Positions 34,279-43,880 of a stretch of 64,000 nucleotides of DNA are shown piece after piece. Source of the stretch: Paraburkholderia phenoliruptrix (GTDB lineage Bacteria > Pseudomonadota > Gammaproteobacteria > Burkholderiales > Burkholderiaceae); the NCBI RefSeq assembly GCF_902859825.1, contig NZ_CADIKB010000034.1:1-64000 (forward strand), in the 5' to 3' direction. The translations under genes were made by a program, and so were the position numbers. How positions within the stretch are numbered: the stretch's first letter is position 1; every line of letters begins with the position of its first letter. Under the pieces are notes generated by a model, which was given only the letters and a program-made list of their open reading frames with translations, was not told the DNA's origin and ran no database searches.

Positions 34279-35898
34279 ATGAAAACAATCAAGCGAGCGC
34301 TCATGGGCGTGCTGGCGATGAGCGGACTGCTTTTCGCCGGTGCCGCCCTGGCAGTGGGCGATGTTCCGGGCGGCCCCGCCGTCAACGAGATCAATCTCCA
34401 GCCGCCTGCGACGAAAATCGCTGAGGAGCTCTACAGCCTCCACACGCTGATGCTGATTCTGTGCACGGTGATTTTCGTCGGCGTGTTCGCTGTGATGTTC
34501 TATTCGATCTTTGCGCACCGCAAATCGAAAGGGCACAAGGCTTCGAACTTCCACGAAAGCACCACCGTCGAAATCATCTGGACGATCGTGCCGTTCGTCA
34601 TCGTCGTGTTGATGGCGCTGCCCGCCACCAAGACGGTCGTCGCGATGAAAGACACCACCAATGCCGACGTCACCATCAAGGTCACCGGCTATCAGTGGAA
34701 GTGGGGCTACGACTACGTGAAGGGTCCGGGCGAGGGCATCAGCTTCCTCTCCACGCTCGCCACGCCGCGTGCTGAAACCGACGGTCGTCAGCCGATTTCC
34801 ACTACGTATCTGCAGGAAGTCGACAATCCGCTCGTCGTGCCGGTCGGCAAGAAAATCCGCATCATCACCACTGCGAACGACGTGGTGCACTCCTGGTACG
34901 TGCCGGCGTTCGGCGTGAAGCAGGACGCGATTCCGGGCTTCGTGCGCGACACGTGGTTCAAGGCGGAGAAGGTCGGCACGTTCCGCGGCTTCTGTACCGA
35001 ACTGTGCGGCAAGGAACACGCGTTCATGCCGGTCGTGGTCGAAGTGCTGTCCACCGACGACTACGCGAAGTGGGTCGACGCGCAGAAGAAGAAAATGGCC
35101 GCGGGTCAGGACGACCCGAACAAGACGTACACGATGGCCGAACTGATGGAGCGCGGCGGCAAGGTCTACGCAGCGAACTGCGCGGTCTGCCATCAGCCCA
35201 CGGGTAAGGGCGCAGGTGCGTTCCCAGCGCTCGACGGCAGCAAGATCGCCAACGGTCCGATCGCCGAGCACGTCAGCCTCGTGCTGAAGGGCAAGAACGC
35301 CATGCCTTCGTGGGCGCCTACGTTGAACGATGTGGAAATCGCTTCGGTCGTCACGTTCGAGCGCAACTCGTGGGGCAACCACACGGGCGACATTCTCCAG
35401 CCGAAGCAGGTCGCGGACGCGCGTAACGGCAAGCTGCCGGAAGGCGGCAACCATCTCGCCGACGCCGGCGCGCCGGTGTCCGATGCATCGGGCGCGCAAG
35501 CCGCATCGGGCGGGGCGGCTTCTGAAGCGTCGAGTGCGCAAGCCGCCGCGGCGGGTTCGGAAGGCGCAGCGGCACTGCCGGCCAGCATCTATTTCGAAAC
35601 TGGCAAGAGCACGCTGCCGGCCGACGCCAAAGCGGCAGTCGAGGCCGCTGCGGCCTATGCGAAGGCGCATCCGGACGCGAAGTTCGCCCTGTCGGGCTTC
35701 ACCGACGCCACCGGTTCCGCCGGCACCAACGCGAAGCTCGCGAAGAGCCGCGCGGAAGCCGTGCGCGACGCGTTGAAAGCAGCCGGCATCGCCGAAGACC
35801 ACATTATTTTGAAGAAGCCGGAAACGATCACGGGCGGCAGCGACGCAAAAGAAGCGCGCCGTGTTCAGATCAGCGCGGCTGCAAGCCCGGCTGCCTGA
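34279..35898 (+). CDS. coxB: Cytochrome c oxidase subunit II with cytochrome c and OmpA-like domains
   Basis: 539 residues from ATG 34279 (AAGGAAG upstream). A signal peptide and two membrane helices are followed by the CuA domain: GYQWKWGY, VVHSWYVPAFGVK and the copper ligands in FCTELCGKEHAFM (Cys239, Cys243, His247). A class I heme c domain follows with CAVCH at 301-305. After an Ala/Ser-rich linker, residues about 434-539 form an OmpA/MotB-like domain (IYFETGKSTLPADAKAAV, SGFTDATG, LAKSRAEAVRDAL). It takes electrons from cytochrome c; the OmpA-like end could bind peptidoglycan. Confidence 0.95.
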   Translation: MKTIKRALMGVLAMSGLLFAGAALAVGDVPGGPAVNEINLQPPATKIAEELYSLHTLMLILCTVIFVGVFAVMFYSIFAHRKSKGHKASNFHESTTVEIIWTIVPFVIVVLMALPATKTVVAMKDTTNADVTIKVTGYQWKWGYDYVKGPGEGISFLSTLATPRAETDGRQPISTTYLQEVDNPLVVPVGKKIRIITTANDVVHSWYVPAFGVKQDAIPGFVRDTWFKAEKVGTFRGFCTELCGKEHAFMPVVVEVLSTDDYAKWVDAQKKKMAAGQDDPNKTYTMAELMERGGKVYAANCAVCHQPTGKGAGAFPALDGSKIANGPIAEHVSLVLKGKNAMPSWAPTLNDVEIASVVTFERNSWGNHTGDILQPKQVADARNGKLPEGGNHLADAGAPVSDASGAQAASGGAASEASSAQAAAAGSEGAAALPASIYFETGKSTLPADAKAAVEAAAAYAKAHPDAKFALSGFTDATGSAGTNAKLAKSRAEAVRDALKAAGIAEDHIILKKPETITGGSDAKEARRVQISAAASPAA

Positions 35899-35941
35899 CA
35901 TGTCATGGTCAGCACCGCAGTATTCGCTTTAGGAGATTGTC

Positions 35942-37555
35942 ATGTCTAGCATCGGACACGATGTAGTCGCGGGCCACGAGCACGTGCACGGCGACCATGC
36001 CCACGAAACGCCGCACGGCTGGCGTCGTTGGCTGTTCGCAACCAACCACAAGGACATCGGTACGCTGTACCTGATCTTCTCGTTCACCATGTTCCTCTCC
36101 GGAGGCGTGATGGCGTTGATGATCCGTGCCGAGCTGTTCGAGCCGGGCCTGCAGATCATGCGCCCCGAGTTCTTCAACCAGTTGACCACCATGCACGGCC
36201 TCATCATGGTGTTCGGCGCGATCATGCCGGCCTTCGTCGGCTTCGCGAACTGGATGGTGCCGCTGCAGATCGGCGCATCGGACATGGCCTTCGCCCGTAT
36301 GAACAACTTCAGCTTCTGGCTTCTGCCGGTGGCGGCTGTTCTCCTCGTCGGTTCGTTCTTCTCGCCGGGCGGCGCGACCGCCGCGGGCTGGACGCTCTAC
36401 GCGCCGCTCTCCACGCAGATGGGCCCGGGCATGGACTTCGCGATTTTCGCGGTCCACTTGATGGGTGCGTCGTCGATCATGGGCGGGATCAACATCGTCG
36501 TGACGATCCTGAACATGCGCGCGCCGGGCCTCACGCTCATGAAGATGCCGATGTTCGTCTGGACGTGGCTCATCACCGCGTACCTGCTGATCGCCGTGAT
36601 GCCGGTTCTGGCTGGCGCGATCACCATGGTGCTGTTCGATCGTCACTTCGGCACGTCGTTCTTCAACGCGGCAGGCGGCGGCGACCCGGTCATGTACCAG
36701 CACATCTTCTGGTTCTTCGGGCACCCCGAGGTGTACATCATGATCTTGCCGGCGTTCGGGATCGTGTCGCAGGTCATTCCGGCGTTCTCGCGCAAGCCGC
36801 TGTTCGGCTATAGCTCAATGGTGTACGCCACGTCGTCGATCGCGATTCTGTCGTTCATGGTCTGGGCGCACCACATGTTCGCCACCGGCATGCCGGTCAC
36901 GGGCCAGCTGTTCTTCATGTACGCGACCATGCTGATCGCCGTGCCGACGGGCGTGAAAGTGTTCAACTGGGTCGCCACCATGTGGCGCGGTTCGCTCTCG
37001 TTCGAAACGCCGATGCTGTTCGCGGTGGGCTTCCTGATCGTGTTCACGTTCGGCGGTCTGTCGGGTCTCATGCTCGCGATGGCGCCGCTCGACATCCAGT
37101 ATCACGGTACCTACTTCGTGGTGGCGCACTTCCACTACGTGCTGGTGGCGGGTTCGCTGTTCGCGCTTTTCTCCGGCTGGTATTACTGGGCGCCGAAGTG
37201 GACCGGCTGGATGTACAACGAAACGCGCGGCAAGATCCACTTCTGGGCGTCGCTGTTCTTCTTCAACCTCGCGTTTCTGCCGATGCACTTCGTCGGTCTC
37301 GCCGGCATGCCGCGTCGTTACGCCGACTATCCGGCGCAGTTCACCGACTGGAACCAGGTCATCTCGATCGGCGCGTTCGGTTTCGGTCTCGCACAGGTGT
37401 ACTTCCTGTTCGCGGTTGCATTGCCCGCTTATCGCGGCGGCGGCGATCACGAAAAGGCGAGCGACAAACCGTGGGACGGCGCAACGGGCCTCGAATGGAC
37501 CGTGCCGAGCCCGGCCCCGTTCCACACGTTCGAACATCCGCCGACCGTCGAGTAA
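35942..37555 (+). CDS. ctaD: Cytochrome c oxidase subunit I
   Basis: 537 residues, twelve membrane segments. WLFATNHKDIGTLYLIF at the start, HGLIMVF (heme a ligand), WFFGHPEVYIMILPAFG (CuB His-Tyr site) and HFHYVLV (heme ligands) are present. It is the catalytic subunit with heme a, heme a3 and CuB. It follows coxB by 43 bases with AGGAGA before the ATG. Confidence 0.97.
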   Translation: MSSIGHDVVAGHEHVHGDHAHETPHGWRRWLFATNHKDIGTLYLIFSFTMFLSGGVMALMIRAELFEPGLQIMRPEFFNQLTTMHGLIMVFGAIMPAFVGFANWMVPLQIGASDMAFARMNNFSFWLLPVAAVLLVGSFFSPGGATAAGWTLYAPLSTQMGPGMDFAIFAVHLMGASSIMGGINIVVTILNMRAPGLTLMKMPMFVWTWLITAYLLIAVMPVLAGAITMVLFDRHFGTSFFNAAGGGDPVMYQHIFWFFGHPEVYIMILPAFGIVSQVIPAFSRKPLFGYSSMVYATSSIAILSFMVWAHHMFATGMPVTGQLFFMYATMLIAVPTGVKVFNWVATMWRGSLSFETPMLFAVGFLIVFTFGGLSGLMLAMAPLDIQYHGTYFVVAHFHYVLVAGSLFALFSGWYYWAPKWTGWMYNETRGKIHFWASLFFFNLAFLPMHFVGLAGMPRRYADYPAQFTDWNQVISIGAFGFGLAQVYFLFAVALPAYRGGGDHEKASDKPWDGATGLEWTVPSPAPFHTFEHPPTVE

Positions 37556-37711
37556 TCGTCGTTGGGCGCGTTGACCGGTTCCGGCGGCGGCAGCAGTGCC
37601 GCTTCCGAACCGGGCAGCCGCGAAAGCGGCGAGCGCTGTGAAATGGCTGTAATGGCCGCAGTGAGCAGAGCAGTAAAAAGAGCAGCACAAACGGTATTCA
37701 GAAACGTGAGC

Positions 37712-37846
37712 ATGACGCGCAATCCACAGGAAAGACGTACGCCGGAGCAGATTCGCGCGAGCAACAGGCGGTTAGGTCTCGTGCTGCTTGCTATCGCAGC
37801 GGTTTTTTTCGCCGCCGTCATCGTCAACCAGGGTTGGTTTTCCTGA
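37712..37846 (+). CDS. Cytochrome oxidase small assembly protein
   Basis: 44 residues (MTRNPQERRTPEQIRASN, then one membrane helix VLLAIAAVFFAAVIV). Proteins of this size and sequence lie between ctaD and ctaG throughout Burkholderiales. Function is inferred from position only. Too small for most searches; start chosen at the ATG that begins the conserved part. Confidence 0.75.
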   Translation: MTRNPQERRTPEQIRASNRRLGLVLLAIAAVFFAAVIVNQGWFS

Positions 37847-37888
37847 CGGGAACGGGTAGCCCGGGTTTGCAGTTTGTTGAGGATTGAG

Positions 37889-38503
37889 ATGTCGACGCAG
37901 CCGCCGGCTCAGGCCGATCGCTCTTTTAACCGTTCGATGCTGATCAAGCTGTTCGTCGTCGCGTTGATGATGTTCGGTTTCGGTTTCGCGCTGGTGCCCA
38001 TGTACCGCGCGATCTGCCAGATCACCGGCATCAACAACCTCGTGCAGCGCGATGCGACGGCGCGCGAGGCGAAGAATACGCAGGTCGACATGAGCCGCAC
38101 GATTTCGATCGAATTTGATGCGAACGCGCGCGGCCCGCTCGGTTTCAAGCCCGAGCAGCACAGTCTGGACGTGCACCCGGGCGAAGTGACGACGGTGATG
38201 TACGAGGTCAGCAACGAACAGGCGCGCACGATTCAGGCACAAGCCATTCCGAGCTACGCGCCGAAGCAGGCGACCGAGTACTTCAAGAAGATCGAATGTT
38301 TTTGCTTTACGCAGCAGACGTTGAAGGCGAACGAGACGAGGCGCATGCCGGTGGTTTTTGTCGTCGATCCCAAGCTGCCGAAGGATGTGAAAACGATCAC
38401 GTTGTCGTACACGTTCTTCGAGTTGAACACGCCGGCAACGGCAAAGGTCGGAAGCGCGGCGCTTCCGGCTGAGACGGCGGCCACGGCCGCCAATCCCGCC
38501 TGA
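37889..38503 (+). CDS. ctaG: Cytochrome c oxidase assembly protein CtaG (Cox11)
   Basis: 204 residues from ATG 37889. One N-terminal membrane segment (MLIKLFVVALMMFGFGFAL, then VPMYRAICQITG) and a periplasmic copper-binding domain with KIECFCFTQQTL (the two Cys). It inserts CuB into subunit I. GAGG precedes the start. Confidence 0.95.
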   Translation: MSTQPPAQADRSFNRSMLIKLFVVALMMFGFGFALVPMYRAICQITGINNLVQRDATAREAKNTQVDMSRTISIEFDANARGPLGFKPEQHSLDVHPGEVTTVMYEVSNEQARTIQAQAIPSYAPKQATEYFKKIECFCFTQQTLKANETRRMPVVFVVDPKLPKDVKTITLSYTFFELNTPATAKVGSAALPAETAATAANPA

Positions 38504-38533
38504 TGGCCAAAGCCCGGGCGAAGGAAGACAACA

Positions 38534-38743
38534 ATGAGCGATAACAGCGGCGGCCCGCGCAAAAGCAGCTTTGGCCAGTCGATGCGGGCGGTGTTCTGGT
38601 CGTTTTTCGGGGTGCGCAAGCGGCGCGATCTGGAAAGCGACGCCACGCAGCTCAATCCGCTGCATGTGATTATCGCGGCGCTGATCAGCACGGCGATTTT
38701 CATCGGCGTGCTGATTCTGGTGGTCCGGGCGGTGGTCGGCTGA
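38534..38743 (+). CDS. DUF2970 small membrane protein
   Basis: 69 residues. A basic N-terminal half (SMRAVFWSFFGVRKRRDLE) and one C-terminal helix (IIAALISTAIFIGVLILVV) fit DUF2970, found between ctaG and coxC in betaproteobacteria. No known function. Confidence 0.8.
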   Translation: MSDNSGGPRKSSFGQSMRAVFWSFFGVRKRRDLESDATQLNPLHVIIAALISTAIFIGVLILVVRAVVG

Positions 38744-38882
38744 GACGCCGGCACGGCGCGGGCACGATGCAGGACCGGGCGCGCGGCGCCCACGAATTAG
38801 AGTGAAGCGGTGCGGTACACACGCGCCGTCGAAGATGCAGCCGGAGTTTCCGGAACAACTGGACTGAAGTGGAGAATCAAGA

Positions 38883-39740
38883 ATGAGCGGTCAAAACGAG
38901 AGCCCGTACTATTTCGTACCGCATCCGTCGCGGCATCCGATCAGCGCCGCGGTTGGCTTGCTGATCATGCTCGGATCGCTGGCGGCCTGGATCAACGAAC
39001 ATGAACTGGCGCCGATCGGCGTGGTCGTCGGTCTGTTGTGGCTGCTCTTTACGCTGTGGCACTGGTTCGGCGACGCCATTGCGGAATCCGAAGGCGGCAT
39101 GTACGGCAAGAACGTCGACAAGTCGTACCGTTGGAGCATGAGCTGGTTCATCTTCTCCGAGGTCATGTTCTTCGGCGCTTTCTTCGGCGCGCTGTTCTAT
39201 GCACGCGCCATTGCGCTGCATGAACTGGCCAGCCTCGACTACAAGCTGATCTGGCCGGATTTTTCGGCGGTGTGGCCGAACAACGGTCCGGCTTCGCTAG
39301 TGTCGACCTTCAAGTCAATGACGCCGTGGCCCGTGCCGACTATCAATACGGCGCTGCTGCTGTCGTCGGGCGCGACGCTCACGGTCTCGCACCACGCTCT
39401 GCGTGAAAATCATCGCAAGAAGGCGATTGTGTGGCTGGCGGCTACGCTGGTGCTCGGCGTCTGCTTCCTGTTCCTGCAAGGCTTCGAATATTTTCACGCG
39501 TACAACGAACTGAACCTGACGCTGGCTTCAGGCGTGTATGGCTCGACGTTCTTCCTGCTGACCGGCTTTCACGGTTTCCACGTGTTCCTCGGCGGCACGA
39601 TGCTGGCAGTGGTGCTGGTGCGCATGATCCGCGGCCATTTCACAGCGGATCACCACTTCGCGTTCGAAGGTGCAGCCTGGTACTGGCACTTCGTGGACGT
39701 GGTCTGGCTCGGGCTGTACGTCGTCGTGTACTGGCTGTAA
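38883..39740 (+). CDS. ctaE: Cytochrome c oxidase subunit III
   Basis: 285 residues, seven membrane segments. YYFVPHPSRHPISAAVGL, SMSWFIFSEVMFFGAFF, GFHGFHVFLGG and AWYWHFVDVVWLGLYV are the family marks. Subunit III stabilises the catalytic core. It is the last structural gene before the terminator at 39942. Confidence 0.96.
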   Translation: MSGQNESPYYFVPHPSRHPISAAVGLLIMLGSLAAWINEHELAPIGVVVGLLWLLFTLWHWFGDAIAESEGGMYGKNVDKSYRWSMSWFIFSEVMFFGAFFGALFYARAIALHELASLDYKLIWPDFSAVWPNNGPASLVSTFKSMTPWPVPTINTALLLSSGATLTVSHHALRENHRKKAIVWLAATLVLGVCFLFLQGFEYFHAYNELNLTLASGVYGSTFFLLTGFHGFHVFLGGTMLAVVLVRMIRGHFTADHHFAFEGAAWYWHFVDVVWLGLYVVVYWL

Positions 39741-39941
39741 GAAGGCCGGCCTGCGCGCCGGCTGCTCTTGCGGATCGTGCGCGGGCGGCCTGTTGCGTAA
39801 GCTGTTCGCGGCGCGCGTTGCCAAAGAAGCGGTCGACGCGCAAGGCGACGGGCCGTCGTTGGGCAGGTCGCGAGCAGTTCACAAGCAGTGAGCGAAGCAG
39901 CGGGCGGAACGTCCGCAGCAAATACGCAGAATTGGATGCAG

Positions 39942-39974
39942 CGCCGCCCTCGACCCTGTCAGGGCGGCGTTTTG
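39942..39974 (+). terminator. Intrinsic terminator after the cox structural genes
   Basis: CGCCGCCCT and AGGGCGGCG with a 10-base loop, followed by TTTTG. The next gene (40005-40214) is convergent, so the hairpin may serve both strands. Confidence 0.75.
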
Positions 39975-40004
39975 CTTTGGCGCAAGAGAGCTCTAATTCC
40001 GGAC

Positions 40005-40214
40005 TCAGCGCCCGTACGGAATGCCGGTAGACTGAATCCAGCCCATCCAGTAGGCGAACAGGATGAAGAGGAACAGCGAGATCGACAGTCCGACTCGCGT
40101 GGCGAGCGACCAGACCATCCGTTTGGTTTTGCCCTTGTCATGCATCATGAAGTACAGCGCCGACACCATGCTGGCGATGATCAGTGCAAAGGCAATGGGA
40201 ACGAGAATGTGCAT
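40005..40214 (-). CDS. Twin transmembrane helix small protein
   Basis: 69 residues from ATG 40214, with two membrane helices (about 3-24 and 38-58) joined by HDKGKTKRMVWSLATRVG. This matches the small twin-TM (DUF2909-type) proteins that sit between coxC and surf1 in this family. It is divergent from surf1. Function unknown. Confidence 0.8.
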   Translation of the reverse strand: MHILVPIAFALIIASMVSALYFMMHDKGKTKRMVWSLATRVGLSISLFLFILFAYWMGWIQSTGIPYGR

Positions 40215-40325
40215 GGAACCTGCTGAAACGAAAAAGCGCGAAGGCAACATAGTCATTATCTCACCGCGAGCCGGCGTTTGCCCCGCGTCTCTCGCGGGGA
40301 TCAACGCAGTGCGGGAGTGCGGTCG

Positions 40326-41042
40326 ATGAAAATCCGGCTCGTTCCGGCGTTGTTGATCCTCTTCGTCGTCGTGGTGACCGTGCGGCTCGGTTTCTGGCAG
40401 CGCGAGCGCGCGCATCAGAAGGAGGCGCTCGAGGCGCGCATCACGCAATTTGAGAATGCGCCCGCGCAGCCCGTCACCGGCGCGCCCGTGGCCTTGAAGG
40501 ACATCGAATTCCATCGCGTCAAAGCGCGCGGCACGTTCGTCGCGGACAAGGTCGTGTATCTCGATAATCGTCCGTATAACGATCAGCCGGGCTTTTACGT
40601 CGTGATGCCTTTTAAACTCGCCGACGGCGGGTACGTGCTGGTGAACCGCGGCTGGTTGCCGCGCAATATGAGCAATCGCGAAACGATCGCGCCGTACGTC
40701 ACGCCGCCGGGCGAGATTGAAATCGAAGGCATTGCGCGCGCGGATGCGACGCGCGCCTACGAGCTCGGGCAGGGCGGGTCGGCCGCGCATCAGCTGATTC
40801 GCCAGAATCTCGACGTCGCCGCCTACGCCGCGGAGACCGGATTGCCTTTGCAATCGTTCGTGATCCAGCAATTGAGCGACGACGGCGACAAGCTCGTGCG
40901 CGATTGGCCCGCGCCAACCAGCGGCGTCGAGCGCAATTATGGTTACATGTTCCAGTGGTGGGGCATGGCGGCTGCGGCGCTCGCCTTTGGCCTGTACGCG
41001 GCGCGCCGCGCGGCGAGAAAAGAGCATGCGCCCGGCGTGTAA
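40326..41042 (+). CDS. SURF1-family cytochrome oxidase assembly protein
   Basis: 238 residues with two terminal membrane segments (about 4-21 and 213-229) and the SURF1 core between: LGFWQRERAHQKEAL, YLDNRPYNDQPGFYVV, VLVNRGWLPR and YGYMFQWWGMA. It helps place heme a in subunit I. ATG 40326 is preferred; the open frame extends upstream without homology. Confidence 0.92.
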   Translation: MKIRLVPALLILFVVVVTVRLGFWQRERAHQKEALEARITQFENAPAQPVTGAPVALKDIEFHRVKARGTFVADKVVYLDNRPYNDQPGFYVVMPFKLADGGYVLVNRGWLPRNMSNRETIAPYVTPPGEIEIEGIARADATRAYELGQGGSAAHQLIRQNLDVAAYAAETGLPLQSFVIQQLSDDGDKLVRDWPAPTSGVERNYGYMFQWWGMAAAALAFGLYAARRAARKEHAPGV

Positions 41043-41111
41043 TGCGCAGTGCTGCGCGCGGCTTCACGCGAATCCCGCGCCGGCAGAACAATCATTGAAA
41101 GAGGTCAGGTA

Positions 41112-41831
41112 GTGTCCACGCAATCTCCCCGTTCGCCGCAGTCCGGCAATTCCGCTGCCCAACCCGCCGCCGCCCAACCGGCCGCCGCGCAGGCCAACGC
41201 CGCCCAACCCGCCGCAGCGAAGCCAATGCCCGGCCAGCCCAACGGCCGCGGCTCGTGGCAACGCGGCCGCTGGATGCTGCTGCTGGTGGCGATTGTCTGC
41301 GGTGCGCCGATCGCCATCTCGTACTTCATGTACTACGTGGTCAAGCCGACGGGCGGCACCACGAGCTACGGCACGCTCGTCGAACCGCAACGGCCGATTC
41401 CGGATTCGCTCGTCGTCACGGGCGAAAACGGCAAGCCGCTCAAGCTCGCCTCACTGCGCGGCCACTGGCTGATGATCTCCGTCGACAGCAGCGCCTGCGA
41501 CAAAGCCTGCGCCACCAAGCTCTACTTCATGCGGCAAATCCGCGCGGCACAGGGCGCGGAACGCGAGCGCGTCGTGGAAGTGTGGCTGCGCACCGATGCG
41601 GGCAACGTCGCGGACGTGATACAAAAGGCGTACCCCGACACCGACATGCTGGTCGCCGATCCGGCGCAGGTCTCGGCGTGGCTGCCCGTCGACCAGGGCA
41701 CCCAGATTTCCGACCACCTCTATCTGGTCGATCCGAACGGCAATCTGATGATGCGTTTCCCGAAAGACCCGAACCCGAGCAAGATCAAGGGCGACCTGAC
41801 CAAGCTGCTGAAGTGGTCGCGCATCGGCTGA
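41112..41831 (+). CDS. SCO-like cytochrome oxidase-associated membrane protein
   Basis: 239 residues, GTG start. An Ala/Gln/Pro-rich N-terminal 50 residues precede one membrane helix (about 55-76) and a thioredoxin-fold domain (LASLRGHWLMISVDSSACDKAC, DHLYLVDPNGNLMMRFP). The Cys-x3-Cys of SCO proteins is present as CDKAC. The neighbours surf1 and ctaA point to oxidase assembly. The poorly conserved N-terminus makes the start uncertain. Confidence 0.75.
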   Translation: MSTQSPRSPQSGNSAAQPAAAQPAAAQANAAQPAAAKPMPGQPNGRGSWQRGRWMLLLVAIVCGAPIAISYFMYYVVKPTGGTTSYGTLVEPQRPIPDSLVVTGENGKPLKLASLRGHWLMISVDSSACDKACATKLYFMRQIRAAQGAERERVVEVWLRTDAGNVADVIQKAYPDTDMLVADPAQVSAWLPVDQGTQISDHLYLVDPNGNLMMRFPKDPNPSKIKGDLTKLLKWSRIG

Positions 41832-41853
41832 CGCCGTCACCAGGGTAAAGAAG

Positions 41854-42963
41854 ATGTTCGTTCTGCAATTAGGCCTGATCGGCTTGTGTATCGCGTTGTT
41901 GCCGCTGTCCTACGTGTGGGTCAAGGCCGACGACAACAAATTCCGCAAGCTTGTCTGGCTCACCACTTTTCTCACACTCGACCTCGTGATGTTCGGCGGC
42001 TTCACGCGTCTCACGGATTCGGGGCTCGGCTGTCCGGACTGGCCCGGCTGCTACGGCACGTCGTCGCCGTTCATCGCGCACGCGGCCATCACCGCGGCGC
42101 ATCAGGCCATGCCGACCGGCCCCGTCAGCATGACGAAGGCCTGGATCGAGATGATCCACCGCTATTTCGCCATGGCGATCGGCGTGCTGATCATCGCCCA
42201 GACGATCATTGCGTGGGTCGCGCGCATCAAGCGCCGCCCGCTGCACGTGTCGCCGTGGTGGCCGACTTCGCTGCTGCTGCTGATTCTCGTGCAAGGCGCA
42301 TTCGGCGCGTGGACCGTGACGATGAAGCTGCAGCCGGTCATCGTGACGACACATCTGCTGCTCGGTCTCGCGCTGCTCGGCACGCTCGGCTGGCTCGCCG
42401 CGCGGCAAACGCCGCTGCCCGCCTATGAACCGGAGGCCGCGCGCTGGCGCGCCGCGGCGCTCGCCGGTCTCGTGCTGCTGGTTGCGCAGATCGCGTTGGG
42501 CGGCTGGGTCAGCACGAATTATGCTGTGCTCGCATGCACGGATTTCCCCACGTGCAACGGACAATGGGTTCCGCCAATGGATTTCACGCACGGCTTCCAC
42601 CTGTGGCGCGCGCTCGGCATGACGGGCGACGGCGACATGATCACGCAAGATGCGCTCGTCGCCATCCACTGGACGCATCGCACATTTGCGTTCGTGGTGA
42701 TTGTCTACCTGGTGTGGTTTGCGTGGAAGCTGCGCCGCTTCGAGTCGCTGCGGCGTCCCGCGAACGGCGTCTTGCTGGTCGTGCTGATCCAGTTCGTCAC
42801 CGGGCTGTCGAACATCGTGCTGCAATGGCCGCTGCCTGTTGCGGTAGCGCATAACGGCGGCGCCGCGGTCCTGCTGCTTTTGCTCGTTATGTTAAACTTT
42901 CGAATCGCTTATAGCCGTCCCGGCCGCGCCGTGTTGCCTGCGCGCGATGCCGCGCCAGCGTGA
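41854..42963 (+). CDS. ctaA: Heme A synthase (CtaA/COX15)
   Basis: 369 residues, eight membrane segments. FGGFTRLTDSGLGCPDWPGCYG and HRYFAMAIG are COX15 marks; IHWTHRTFAF holds another heme ligand. It oxidises heme O to heme A. ctaB follows after 6 bases, so the product chain is encoded in reverse order. Confidence 0.95.
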   Translation: MFVLQLGLIGLCIALLPLSYVWVKADDNKFRKLVWLTTFLTLDLVMFGGFTRLTDSGLGCPDWPGCYGTSSPFIAHAAITAAHQAMPTGPVSMTKAWIEMIHRYFAMAIGVLIIAQTIIAWVARIKRRPLHVSPWWPTSLLLLILVQGAFGAWTVTMKLQPVIVTTHLLLGLALLGTLGWLAARQTPLPAYEPEAARWRAAALAGLVLLVAQIALGGWVSTNYAVLACTDFPTCNGQWVPPMDFTHGFHLWRALGMTGDGDMITQDALVAIHWTHRTFAFVVIVYLVWFAWKLRRFESLRRPANGVLLVVLIQFVTGLSNIVLQWPLPVAVAHNGGAAVLLLLLVMLNFRIAYSRPGRAVLPARDAAPA

Positions 42964-42969
42964 CTCCAC

Positions 42970-43875
42970 ATGGACAGCACAACACTCTCCCAAACGCCCG
43001 GCAGCCGGATGTCCCAGTACATCGCCCTGACCAAGCCGCGCGTCACGCAACTCGCCGTGTTCTGCGCCGTCATCGGCATGTTTCTGTCGACGCCGGGCAT
43101 GGTGCCGTGGACCGTTCTGATCGGCGGCACCGTCGGCATCTGGCTGTTGGCCGGCGCGGCGTTTGCCATCAATTGTCTCGTCGAACAGAAGATCGACGCG
43201 AAGATGCGCCGCACTTCGTGGCGTCCGTCGGCGCGCGGCGAAATTACCACTGCGCAGATACTGCTGTTTTCGGCCGTGCTCGGCGGCCTCGGCATGTGGA
43301 CGCTCTACACCTTTGCGAATCCGCTGACCATGTGGCTCACGCTCGCCACCTTCGTCGGCTACGCGGTGATCTATACGCTGCTGCTGAAGCCTGCCACGCC
43401 GCAGAACATCGTGATCGGCGGCGCCTCGGGCGCCATGCCGCCGGCGCTCGGCTGGGCCGCCGTGACGGGCCATGTTCCCGGCGACGCGTGGATTCTCGTG
43501 TTGATCATCTTCGTGTGGACGCCGCCGCATTTCTGGGCGCTCGCGCTGTATCGGCGCAAAGACTATGAAAACGCCGGCCTGCCCATGCTGCCCAACACGC
43601 ATGGCGAAAAATACACGCGGCTGCACATTCTGCTTTACACGGTGATCCTGTTCGCCGTCACCATGATGCCGTTCATCTCCGGCATGAGCGGCGTGGTCTA
43701 CCTTGCCGCGGCGGTCTTGCTGGGCGCCGTGTTTCTCGCGTATGCGTGGAAGATCTACCTCGAGTATTCGGACGATCTGGCGCGCCGAACCTTCCGTTAT
43801 TCGATCGTCTACCTGTCGCTGCTGTTCGCCGCGCTGCTGATCGACCACTATGTGCGCGTTGTGATCGGCGCGTAA
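42970..43875 (+). CDS. ctaB: Protoheme IX farnesyltransferase (heme O synthase)
   Basis: 301 residues. The UbiA-type first motif is NCLVEQKIDAKMRRT and the second DYENAGLPMLP; nine membrane segments. It adds farnesyl to heme B giving heme O, the substrate of CtaA. It is also called cyoE in other bacteria. The SCO gene starts 5 bases after its stop. Confidence 0.96.
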   Translation: MDSTTLSQTPGSRMSQYIALTKPRVTQLAVFCAVIGMFLSTPGMVPWTVLIGGTVGIWLLAGAAFAINCLVEQKIDAKMRRTSWRPSARGEITTAQILLFSAVLGGLGMWTLYTFANPLTMWLTLATFVGYAVIYTLLLKPATPQNIVIGGASGAMPPALGWAAVTGHVPGDAWILVLIIFVWTPPHFWALALYRRKDYENAGLPMLPNTHGEKYTRLHILLYTVILFAVTMMPFISGMSGVVYLAAAVLLGAVFLAYAWKIYLEYSDDLARRTFRYSIVYLSLLFAALLIDHYVRVVIGA

Positions 43876-43880
43876 TACCC

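Noticed and set aside
39670..39891. Cys-rich frame running out of coxC
   Set aside because: It starts inside coxC in another frame and has no independent start signal or homology.
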